Positions 37,122-47,068 of a stretch of 64,000 bases of DNA are shown here, in pieces. The translations under genes were made by a program, and so were the position numbers. Within the stretch, counting starts at the first letter, position 1. Every line of letters starts with the position of its first letter. Origin of the DNA: Sanguinoderma infundibulare (Eukaryota > Basidiomycota > Agaricomycetes > Polyporales > Polyporaceae); contig JAVLRN010000013.1 in NCBI GenBank assembly GCA_032821775.1, positions 744,001-808,000 on the forward strand, written 5' to 3'. The notes below the pieces were generated by a model. The model had not been told where the DNA came from and searched no databases. It was given only the letters and a program-made list of their open reading frames with translations.

Positions 37122-37199
37122 GCACTACCGTACGAACACAGTCTCTACGAACACATCCGGGACAACGAGATCTTCCTTGGCGTCGTTGGTATACTCGAA
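37122..37199 (+). pseudogene. PSY2/PP4R3-like fragment, copy C
   Basis: Same 26-codon scrap as A and B. Confidence 0.4.
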
Positions 37200-37338
37200 T
37201 GTCGGTGGATCAAGCCACTGTCTAGGCTGACAGCCGGCAAGGAGGTCACAAGGCGGTGTGCGAGAGGGCGTTTGGGAGTTCCGGTGAGTCGTACCAATGT
37301 TCAAGTCCGAGTCGCAGCCCGAGAGTCCAACTGTCCTA

Positions 37339-38189
37339 CCCCGTCTTCTCCCGTCACCGAACGCGTATGTGCAGAAGCCCAACAACACGACCGACGCGTC
37401 GTCCAAGCCCGCCGCCGACGCACCTTCCCTGCCCTCCTTCCGCGGCAACTTCAACCTCTATGCCATGTCCCTCCGCTTCCTCAACTCCGTGTTCGCCCCC
37501 AAGCGCGACTACGCCGAGCTCCTTCCACGGCAACTTCGACCTCTACGCCATGTCCCTCCGCGTCCGGCTTCAGGTTGATCGTCTTCATCGACGAGTACGG
37601 CTGAGAAAGCTGGCAGAGCTCCCCTGCGATTCCTCAACTCCGTCCAAGCCCGCCGGCAATGTGCCTTCCCCGCCGTCCTTCCACAGCAACTTCGACCTCT
37701 ACACCATGTCCCTCCACTTCCTTAACTCCGTGTTCGCCTCCAAGCACGACTACGCCGAGCTCCTCAGCATCATCCGCACCTACCAAGCCAAGCCCGACAG
37801 CAGCGGCCAGATCTACATCCCCAAAGGCCTCGGCCACCGCCACTTCCAGACCCTGCCTTCCTGAAGCCACGCGCCGTTCCAGCTCGCACTCGAGGACGCG
37901 CTGACCTTCACCCCGCGCGAGGCCGCCAGCGCGTTCTTCTCCGAGCCCGCCAATGGGACGGCGACCCCGGGTGGGCAGCATTGACCTCGAGGATGGCCAC
38001 TGCAGCATGTCATCGACGTTGGGCACATTCAAGACGCAGCGCGCATGGGTGAGCGCGGGCGTGACGGACGAGGTGTTCGAGTGCTTCCTCTCTGGCAAGA
38101 TCGTCTTCTCGGGCTTGTACCGCCGCAAGGGCACCGGCAAGAGTTATCCCTTCTGGGCGATCCGGGCGCATGTCGGTGCAGAAGCAGGC
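37339..38189 (+). pseudogene. Rearranged pseudogene of gene Y, copy C
   Basis: Same triplicated and frameshifted structure as A and B with extra substitutions (for example FRGNFNLYAM for FHGNFNLYAM). Its 3' end reads FWAIRAHVG, slightly closer to the parent (FWAIRARVG) than A and B (FWAIHARVG). Confidence 0.85.
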
Positions 38190-38875
38190 CAGCCCAGTGA
38201 GTCCCAAATGAGTCCCAAGTCAAGTCCAGCGCAAGTCCTGACTCTCCAAAGCCCAGAGTCGCAATTTTACAAGAACAGAGCGGTGGCGGCGAGAGACAGA
38301 GTCGCGCGGAGGTGGTGGTGGCGGTGGAAGGAGAGCTGTGTCGGCTCTTGCTTGTACGTGTAGATAGGCGCTCGTGAACTTGGACGTGGTTTTGGGTCTG
38401 CGGCGGGCTCGTTTGTTTCGTTCCGGTCGTATATCGTGCTCTATGCTTTTGTATATCTCGTGCGTATGTCTTGCCAATTCGAACATCTTGTTCCCCGAGA
38501 GCATCCACTAAAAGCTGCCCGATCCAACTCTGACCGCCCTCCTCCCTCTGAGAGTCCCCTCCGTCTCCAATACAGCCCCCTTTGAGAGTCCATCTCCAAT
38601 ACTGCTCCCTTTGAGAGTACTAAGGCAAACGATCGATCCGGGAGATTTCAGCGCAGATGGGCAGCCGCGAAACAAATATATTGATCCGCTCATTATGTAC
38701 AGACGCACCCGCACCCCGCTCTGCTGGCAACCCTCTCCTCTGCCGCCCCTCCACATCCACATCCACACCCACGCCGATCCCCACGCGCCGCTCGACAACG
38801 TACCTCGCCCGCACCCCTACAGTCAGGCGGCAACCGAGAGTTCCATCCAACAATACCGAGCCTGGATAGTCACGA

Positions 38876-40711
38876 TCAAGTCCGGAACCACTCATCCTCG
38901 AGGAGCTCCGTCGCAGTCGCCCGCTTCGCCGGGTCCATCTCGAAGCACCGCTCGATGAACGCGATCGTCGCCCGGATGTCCTCCTCGCTCATCCCCTCCG
39001 GCCGGTACGCTCGCAGGCGCCCTTCGACCATGCGCGTGCGCGGCCTGGTGAGCCAGACGACTTCAACTGCGTGTCCGTCACGTTAAAGCCGAGCTGAGGA
39101 AGCAAGAAAGAAGGCGCGATGGCACTCACACCAGTCGGGCGGCTTGGAGGTAAAGTCTGGGGATCCGTGCGGGTTAGAGTAGAGGGCGTAGCTGGTGAGG
39201 CATATATACGTCTGTCCGAGAGCGGTGGTGAGAGGAGTTAGAAGTTAGGAGGGCGGGGCGGGGACCTGCGCACCAGGTGGCCGATGGCCCAGATGTTGAC
39301 GGGCGGGGACCAGCGTTGCGGGGTGCCGCAGAGCGCCTCGGGTGCGGCGTACTTGAGCGCGGAATGGGCGTACTGTTGGAGCGTGGGGGGCTTGTTACCG
39401 CGTTCTGCGTGGATCTCTAGGAGACGTTTGTCGCGCGTGGCTGCGGTGCGTGGGCGGAAAGGCGGCCGGGGTGAGCATCGGACGGCGGCGGCGGATGGCA
39501 CACTCGGCGCGACGCACCGTGCTCGCAGCGGGTCAGGCGGACCTCGAGGTTGTCCAGCGTTGGCGAGAGGCTAAAGGCGGGCAGCGGCTGGGACTTGAGC
39601 AGTGTGCCCGGGCTGAGGCCGGGGCTGGTCTTCAAGGGGCGCGCGCGGGTCTTGGTTGTCGACGGGATGCTGACCTTGGTCTTCGACGACGCTCTACTGC
39701 CCTTAGCTTTTGACGACGACGCCGACGGCGGCGGCGGCGGAGAGCCGTTCTTGGCATCCAATGGCGCACTGTCTTTGGTTGTCGATGGCTCTTTCTTGTC
39801 CATGTTGTTGCTGGGTGGGGCATGCATCTCTGGGGGATGCGCGCGGAGAAAGTCGGCGATGTTGGCGGACAGGCTCTCATTCGATCCTTGCAACGCGACC
39901 ACGATGTTATAATGAGCAACGCCTGCATTTTTGTTGGGTTTGACGTTGTCAAAAGATATTATCAGGGCCGAAAAAAGGTGAAGGTCGTACCAGGGTGAGT
40001 CCTCCCGGTGGAATGTATGTACTGCAGCGCGAGGAGGACGGTCTTGATGATTCTCTTCGTTACTGGCAGGGTGAACTTCATGTTCGGCTGCGCCCGCTGG
40101 AGCTCGATGAGCGTCGGGCCGGGAGGGTCCTTGACCACATACAGAACACTGGCGGTGTTAGGCAAGAAGACTGCGTGTGCGCGGTGACAGGCGAGGGCGC
40201 CAGGCAGGCCGTCGTTCTGGGCGGGGACGATGTTGCGGATGTAGTTCAGACTCGTGGTCGGCGAGCGGGGGTCGGACCTGGACTCGAGGGCGAAAGTTCT
40301 GGAGTTGAGGCGGTCGAAGGTCTCGATTGCGACAAATCTTCGTCGGGAGGCGCTGTATTGAACACGATGGGGAGAGGACAGATGGAGGTGAGTTTCGCGA
40401 CTGTTGTGGGATTGACGAAGGGCACTGTACCCTCTGACGATGTGTTCTGCAAGCCATACGGTAGAGGTGGGATATCCGCGGAGCTTGCGCTGGATGCGGT
40501 AGTGATCTCCGCCGAGGGTGAGGGGGTGGCTGGGCTGGAAGTCAAGCAAATTCATCGTGCTGCGTGGAAAATCTACGAGGGCGCCGTTGAATACGTCTAA
40601 AGAGGATTTTGGATAGAGTGGGGAACTGGGTGGTGGTATTGGAATCTTGAAGATGACGGGCCAGGATAGTATCCTATGCCAGACTCCGCTGACTTGGTCG
40701 ACAAATCTCAT
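38876..40711 (-). CDS. SRPK-like pseudokinase, array copy D
   Basis: Five exons (39991-40711, 39518-39922, 39274-39440, 39130-39211, 38876-39066) join in frame to 521 aa. It shares the 24-nt exon 2 deletion with C, the intron 4 length with A, and LIELQRAQPNMKF in exon 1 with A and B. The beta3 Glu, the H-P-G-V-A-H-Y-N loop and the missing DFG are as in the other copies. It is head-to-head with the complete PMS1 gene, about 610 bp apart, so the two may share a bidirectional promoter region. Confidence 0.8.
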
Positions 40712-41138
40712 GCTGACGGTAAAGCGTGCTGACGAGCCAGGATGGTGTTTGTGCCAAGTAGAGGCCTATGTGCTCGTCAGCGCTCAGCCTCGTCGTCTTC
40801 GTTTGCGCTTGTGGCCGGGTGGTGAAGCTTGAGATCTGGCCAGATCCCACCGCCGAAAGTTAACCCGGTAGATATCCGCGCGATGCAGAACAAGCGATGC
40901 CACGTCTCGAGGAGTCTAGAGGCTCTGAGAGAACACGATCAGTATATACGAGCCAAGAGTCTTCTAAGAGCAAAAACATAGCAAGATGAGTGTATTTTAC
41001 AGCGACGTGTTTGGCGGTGGCCACCGAACTCACTTTTTCGTTCGAGTCGTTGTGGCGGCGATGGTCAGGCATGCGAGCGCCCAAATGCGTCAACGGCCCG
41101 CCAACCGGCCGCGCCCCAATCGCACACAAGAGCACACA

Positions 41139-41144
41139 ACGCGT
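41139..41144. promoter_or_regulatory. ACGCGT (MCB-like) site upstream of PMS1
   Basis: ACGCGT lies about 180 bp before the PMS1 ATG and is kept in the equivalent place in A-C. In yeasts this MluI cell-cycle box drives G1/S expression of DNA replication and repair genes. A single six-base match is weak evidence. An AT-rich patch (TTTAAATATTTG, 41301-41312) precedes the ATG. Confidence 0.3.
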
Positions 41145-41320
41145 CGCGTTGGTGGCACCGCCATTTCTTTCTTGCTCCCCATGCGGTCTGCATGACTTGT
41201 CGCTCTGGAGCTGTAGCTCCGGCATCCTGGCTTTGACTAACCTCTAACTTGTCCTGACATTCACTGGACGCTCCTGTTCATTACCTGGTGCAGTCTCGCC
41301 TTTAAATATTTGTCAAGTGA

Positions 41321-44300
41321 ATGGCTACACCTCAGCCCTCGACATCGCACCAGGATGGCTCCATCAAGGTCCTCGACTCGGGCTCCATTCACAAGATCAC
41401 CTCTGGTCAGGTCGTCGTCGACCTGCAGACCGCCGTCAAGGAGCTGGTCGAGAACAGCCTGGACGCCGGCGCAACTAACATCGGTACGTCCTTCCCCTTC
41501 TCATTCTCGTTCTGCAAAGGGGCAACAAGGATTGTGATGCGTATGCCGCCGTGTATGAAGAGGTCCGGTTCAAGGAGTATGGGCTCGAGTCCTTCGAGGT
41601 CATCGACAACGGGAGCGGGATACCTCCGCAGGACTACGACTATATAGGTGAGTGCTTCTTCGTTCTGTCCACTGCTCTACCTCCTTTCCCCGCACGCCCC
41701 AGCACGCTGAGCTTGAATACGCGTCTCCGCAGCGCTCAAGCACCACACCTCCAAGCTCGCTTCTTTCACAGACCTCGAGTCCGTCACCACGTTCGGCTTC
41801 CGTGGCGAGGCCCTCTCCTCCCTCTGCGCCCTCGCAGATTCCGTGTCTGTCACGACTGCGACCGCTGCCGAAGCTCCTGCTGGGACGGTGGTCGACTTCG
41901 AACGGACAGGGAAGGCGAAGAGCAAGAAGGGGAAAGCCGCGCGGCAGGTCCGTCGCTTTCTTTTCCTTCGCGGTCCTCAATACTCACATTTCGCGCCACA
42001 GAGAGGGACGACAGTCACCGTCTCGGGGCTCTTCAAGCCCCTCCCAGTGCGCCGGAAGGAGCTCGAGCGGAACGCGAAGCGCGAGTACGGTAAAGCGCTC
42101 ACCCTCCTCCACGCGTACGCGCTCGTGCCGTGCGCGCACGAGAACAGGGGCGTGCGCCTCGTTGTCACCAACCAGACTGCCCAAGGGTGCGTTCCTTCTC
42201 TGTTATGTTCGAGTACGTCCAAGAGTGGTAAAAGTAAGAGTAAGACTGGGAGGATGTCAGCGAGGGTGATGGTTTGTTGCCTCGGCGCGGCTTTGGGCAT
42301 GTACGACGCTCGTCTAGGACAACTTTGAGGCGGTGTACGCACACTTATTCGACCGCCCTCGCCGGCGGGCGGACGCCCTTGGGCTTGCCTTTCCGGACGT
42401 GGGGGCCAACTGCGCCGGCGAGCTGTGTATAGTACGCATACTACAGGAGCTCAAAGTTGTCTGGGACGACCATCGTGCGGTCATGCCCGAGATGACTTTG
42501 AGCTCCTTTACGGTATGCGACCCTCCTCGCCAGCACGGCTAACGTCTGCGGTACACGCGCGCCTACGGTGTCCGCCCTGTGGCTGGAGTAGGAGTGGCGC
42601 GAGGAGGACAGCACAGACGCGACTCGTCTTTTGGCGGGACGTCACACGTTATATGGCTGCGCGGTGCCCGCGCCTCCCTCCCGACAAAGCAGTAAGACTT
42701 GCCCGTCCCGAATCCGGCCCACTGCCTCTCCGGGGCAAAATAGGAAGCCTCCCGTATTTTATCTCAGTCTTACTCTTGCGACTCTTGTGTGTGCTCGTTA
42801 TGTTATTCAAACGCCCGCTGAAATTGTTAATCTGAAGGAAGAAGAACGTGCAGCTCCGCACCGACGGCACGCCCTCGACGCGCGCGTCAGTCTCTGCCAT
42901 CTGGGGCCCGAAGGCGCTCGAGCACCTTGTCGAACTCGACCTCGCGTTTGGCGTCGAGATCGAGGCGGCCGTCCTCCGGCGCCTGGGGCTGACCCAGGGC
43001 GACGAGTGCGTGTTTGAGTCCATTCTCCCCGTCAAGTGCAGTCGATTAGTACTGACGAGGATGGCAGGAGCGCGAACGAAGTCAAGGTCAAAGGCTTGAT
43101 CTCCAAGTTCGCGGTGGCCTGCGGGCGCACTGGCACGGACCGGCAGTTCTTCTTTGTCAACGGGCGGCCGTGCGCGCCGTCAAAGGTACGCAGACGTCCT
43201 TGCGAGTGCGGGGGAAGATGTGAACAGGAGACGATAGGTGCAGAAGGCGTTCAACGAGGTGTACCGGTCTTTCAACGCGACGCAGGCGCCGTTCGTCGTC
43301 GCGGATTTCATTTTGCCGACCAGTGCGTGACTTATTCTAATATTGGTTGGGATGTGGCGCTGACGGACCGACGGACGGCGGACAGACTCGTGCGACGTCA
43401 ACGTGAGCCCGGACAAGCGTATGATCTTGCTGCACAGCGAGAACAATCTCGTCCAGGCTTTGAAAGTACGTACATGAGTAGCAGTGTTTTCACGTGTTGT
43501 TTCTGACACTCATACTCAATCTGTCCTAGGTCGCGCTCGAGGAGGCGTACGCCCCTTTCCGGTCTACGTTTGACGTCAACCCATCGCAGGCACAGACGCG
43601 CAAAGCGGACCCTGCCCCAACTCAGCGCACGCAGGCGAGGCGCGCCGAGGGGGATGAGGTTGCGAAGGGGAAGGGAAAGGCTCCGCTCTTCCTGCCGGAT
43701 GACAACGCCGAGGAGACGGCGCCGAGCTCTTCACAGCCTAGTTCTCAACAGCAGCCCGACGGGGACGCTGGTATGCAGGGAATGGCTGAGTCGGCCTTCG
43801 GGGAGCCTAGTCTGCTCTTTGAGCCTTCTTCATCCCAGGTACTCGACGCTGGCGCAGCGCCAGAGCACGACGAAGACACTCGCAACGCCGATGCTGAGAG
43901 AGTGCTTCCCGGGTCTCCGACCGTGACACAGATGATGAAGAAACGCGGGACGGCTGAAGCACGTGAGGACGAGGACGTGCGGACGGAAAATGACGAGGAA
44001 GATGAAGACGATGGTGCGACGCGGCTGAGCCAGAAGCCGTTGGGGCGATTGGTGGCAGAGAGACGGAAGGCTGCTGTGACGGAGGAGGGAGAAGAACCGG
44101 AACCGCCCATAGCCTCTGTCAGGCCTCCTGCACGTCCGTCCGCCCGCGCGCCAGAGTCTGTCCGTGCGAAGGCAGGCGGGACCAGCTCTACGCGCGGTGG
44201 AGTTGGAGGCGGGGGCAGTGGAGAACAGATGGTCCTGAGCACGTCCGGCGCGTCGTGGAGTTTACGGAAGCGGATGGACGGGCCAGGGAATGCGGAACCG

Positions 44301-45948
44301 CCGCGGAAGAAGAGCAGGGTGGAGGCGAAGGAGGGCAGAGCGGCGCAGGCGGGGATGAGGGTGATGTTGAGCCAGTTTGCGAGGAAGGGGAGTCGTGTGG
44401 AAGAGGTCGAGGTTGATGAGGATGAAGAGGTTGGGATGGATATCGATCGAGATGAAGATGGCGGGGTGGAAGAGGCGGTCAGCGAGGGAGGAGACGGCGC
44501 AACAGAACATGACGAGCCTCGGCCGTTGGATGATGACGACGTGCCAGACACGGAGCCGAGCGACAACACTCTCGACGAAGATGAGGCTATGCAAGAAGAG
44601 AACCCAGTCGTGATCGATAGTCCTCGGGACAGCCACCTAGACCTCGCTCCGTCACCGGCGAGTCCTAGTGGGAGGGCAGTCTGGAGCGACTTTGGCAGCT
44701 CGGCTGTCACCGCCGCCGCTGCGACGAGCGAAGAAGTCGTCAGGACGGCCGATCGCGAATACACCACCGTCTCTGTCGATCTCTCGAGCTTGACGGCATC
44801 GTGGAAGAAGCTGCGCGAACGTCTCACGGACGCGCGGCGCGAGCGCGAGGCCGCTCGCGAACGCGACGCCAAGGACAAGCTGGACTCGAGCACGGCCGGG
44901 CTGGCCAACACCGACGACGAAGAGGCCGTCGAGGCACTCGCGCGCGTCATCGACAAGCCCGACTTCGCGACGATGCAAGTCGTCGGGCAGTTCAACCTCG
45001 GCTTCATCATCGTCCGCCGCCGAAAGGCGAGTGCGAGTGGGTCGGAGGATACTGGTGTGCCGTGTGTGGAGATGGACGACCTCTTCATCGTCGACCAGCA
45101 CGCGGCCGACGAGAAGTACAACTTTGAGACGCTCCAGCGGACGACGAGGATCGAGTCGCAGCAGATGATCAGGTGCGTGCGCGCTCGCTTTGTTCCAGAC
45201 TAGCATTGTGTTTACCGGTTTTGCGCACTCACGCAGCCCCGAAGTGCTCGAGCTGACGGCGGCGGACGAGCTGGTCGCGCTCGAGAACATGGACGTCCTG
45301 CGCCAGAACGGGTTCGAGCTCGACGTCGCCGAGGACCGTCCTGCGGGCCAGCGTGTGCGCATGACGGCGCATCCGGTCAGCGGGAGCACCAAGTTCGACG
45401 CTAAAGGTGAGTGTCTTGCTGCCCAGTGCCGTACATGCGGATTCGACGATGTTGACCTCGGGTCATTCGTGTAGATCTCGAAGAGCTCCTGCACCTGATG
45501 CAGGACAGGCCCGCGGGACAGATGGTGAGGTGTTCCAAGGCGCGCGCCATGTTCGCGATGCGCGCGTGCAGGAAGAGCATCATGATTGGCACCGCGCTCA
45601 ACAGGCGACAGATGACGTCGGTGAGTTTTTATGTCCGTCTCTCGCACCCCGATTGCCGCCGCTCGCTCGCCCTCGCCCTTGCGCGCAAGCTGCAGGTTCT
45701 GTGGTGGAACGAGTGTGATGGAGACATTGATGCGCCCGGTTCGGTCCTTCCTCACACAGGTCGTGCAGCACATGGGGACGATGGACCAGCCGTGGCATTG
45801 TCCACACGGCAGGCCCACCATGCGCCACCTCTCGGATATCGTCGGCGTCGGATGGGATCGTCAGAGTTGGAGGGGCCCGTGTCCTGTCAAGAACGTCGAC
45901 TGGGCCGCGTTTGCATGTGCGGCTGGCCCGAGCACTGCCGAAGGCTGA
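41321..45948 (+). CDS. PMS1: DNA mismatch repair endonuclease subunit Pms1 (MutL-alpha; PMS2 orthologue)
   Basis: Works with Mlh1: after MutS mismatch recognition, MutL-alpha nicks the daughter strand. Twelve exons join in frame to 1082 aa: 41321-41483, 41561-41647, 41733-41947, 42002-42186, 42838-43005, 43068-43185, 43238-43322, 43386-43465, 43530-45172, 45237-45406, 45475-45620, 45760-45948. The N-terminal GHKL ATPase shows [29 protein letters not shown] and the GTTVTV block; the second domain has [11 protein letters not shown] and [10 protein letters not shown] long acidic linker lies in exon 9. The C-terminal endonuclease domain has the metal motif [21 protein letters not shown] and CPHGRPT, all intact, so the protein should be active. 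Exons 1 and flank are duplicated in units A-C. Intron 4 is 651 nt because of an inserted element. Confidence 0.93.
42210..42796. mobile_element. MITE-like non-autonomous element in PMS1 intron 4
   Basis: 587-bp insert with imperfect terminal inverted repeats of about 40 bp: left CGAGTACGTCCAAGAGTGG.., right (reversed) GAGCACACACAAGAGTCG.., both continuing into AAGAGTAAGACTG. It is flanked by the 8-bp direct repeat GTTATGTT (42202-42209 and 42797-42804). An 8-bp target duplication with inverted ends suggests a hAT-type DNA transposon origin. It has no transposase ORF. An internal foldback (GGAGCTCAAAG..CTTTGAGCTCC, 42446-42506) adds structure. It lies wholly inside the intron, so the PMS1 reading frame is kept. 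Confidence 0.65.
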
Positions 45949-46184
45949 GGACAAGGGCGACTGTAGGCCGGTGGAAATGTAAATGTTACACTATGTATAT
46001 ATGCCGTATTTCTTGGTGTACGCTGCATGACGTGGTGCTCTACGGCACTTCCGGATTTGGGAACGACGTGTTATTGGTGACCTGCAGCGGATGCATATAC
46101 ATATAGAATGCTTTGCTCGCTATAGTATCCGCATCGTGTATCATACTGTATGTATACCGTACTTCTGTCTGACCTGCATCGTAT

Positions 46185-46235
46185 CGTTTGGGGCTTCGAA
46201 CCCTCGCGGTAGGTCGATGGCAACGATCTAGGACC
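46185..46235 (-). other. tRNA-Gly-like remnant
   Basis: The minus strand contains TCGTTGCCATCGACC, identical over 15 nt to the anticodon arm of the tRNA-Gly at 7152, followed by a T-arm-like GGGTTCGAAGCCC. The acceptor and D arms do not fold. It could be a decayed tRNA or a tRNA-derived SINE head. Confidence 0.35.
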
Positions 46236-46259
46236 CCACAACTCCATTCAAATCAGCAA

Positions 46260-46830
46260 AAGCGCAACCTGCCTGCAGGGCTATGCTAGGCGCTAAGGGG
46301 CTATGCAGGGTTTCGCCGGATCCGACCATGAACTGTAAGACTCTGTAGGAATTAGCCGTGAACGATGAAGTCCGGCAGGGGACGGGCGTGTACGACAAAT
46401 CATTGTAGAGCCCTGTAATGCTGCCAACGGGTGCTAGAAATGATTACGGAGCAATGTAGCTGCCAGGGAAACTATGCAGCAACTGTGGCTGCCATTCACC
46501 GTACACTACCATACCCCGGGGAACTATTGTAGTGCTCTACAATATCTCTCCATCACTCCTACATGGTGCTGCAATATCTCCCATTGGTCCTACATGCGAC
46601 TATAGGGGCCGCGCACCTATCCAACGGGCCATTACAGTATTTCCCCCGCTCCGGCGAAATCCTACAGGGCCCTGGAGCACGCTCAGCTATAAACTGTAGG
46701 GTATCAACGTGTCCGCCTGAAGGCTGCAGAGCCAGAAGCTGAATTGCATGATGCTGTGAGGCACCTACGAACCACTACGACATCTACAGAGCTATATGGA
46801 TTATTACAGGTCTTTGTAAACCTCACACCC
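46260..46830. repeat. Spacer packed with TGTAG/CTACA-type motifs
   Basis: No gene is seen in 45949-47068. Within it, short words of the type [C/A]TGTAG, CTGCAG, TATGCAG and their complement CTACA/TTACAG recur every 10-35 bp, more than 20 times. Examples: 46341, 46402, 46452, 46526, 46535, 46558, 46589, 46661, 46692, 46786. The left part is mainly in the TGTAG sense and the middle mainly CTACA. Function unknown. Confidence 0.5.
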
Positions 46831-46927
46831 GGTTTGCTGATTGGCATTAATGCGATGGCAAGTGATGCTGCTCAACGTTGAAGTCACGCTGAACGTCCTG
46901 GCAATGCTACATATAATGGTCCGCTAT

Positions 46928-47000
46928 AAAACATGCTTCCGCCCGTCGACGCACGATATTATTAATCGGACTAGCCTTTTCAGAGAAGAAGAACGCGAGA
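46928..47000 (+). repeat. Direct repeat left of the F-box gene
   Basis: AAACATGCTTCCGCCCGTCG and following bases match 49318-49387 at about 85% by eye, in the same orientation. Confidence 0.7.
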
Positions 47001-47068
47001 CACCTCTACCTCTGTCTCTTCCTCTTCCTCTATCGCTCTGCCTCGACCTCAACCTCTCCTCTCCCCCA

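Larger units (their letters stand above)
29199..38828. repeat. Tandem segmental duplication, unit C
   Basis: 9630 bp, same order as A and B with scattered substitutions (a few per cent at most by eye). Deletions against A/B: 24 nt in kinase exon 2, 4 nt just before the PMS1 ATG, about 30 nt in 11872-12440-equivalent DNA, 17 nt in the SVP26 relic, and 310 bp where the internal duplication has collapsed. Confidence 0.95.
38829..41509. repeat. Tandem segmental duplication, partial unit D
   Basis: The first 2.7 kb of the unit only: pseudokinase gene, intergenic region and PMS1 exon 1. Homology with A-C stops in PMS1 intron 1 after TCATTCTCG (41501-41509), where D continues into the rest of PMS1 and A-C switch to unrelated sequence. 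D is therefore probably the ancestral arrangement. Confidence 0.9.

Noticed and set aside
9150..41509. CRISPR-like or satellite array
   Set aside because: The repeats are ~10-kb gene-bearing units, not short repeat-spacer arrays, and the genome is fungal.
43745..45121. Long minus-strand reading frame (458 codons) opposite PMS1
   Set aside because: It mirrors the acidic linker exon of PMS1; the opposite strand of GC-rich, Asp/Glu-rich coding DNA is often open. No domain is visible.
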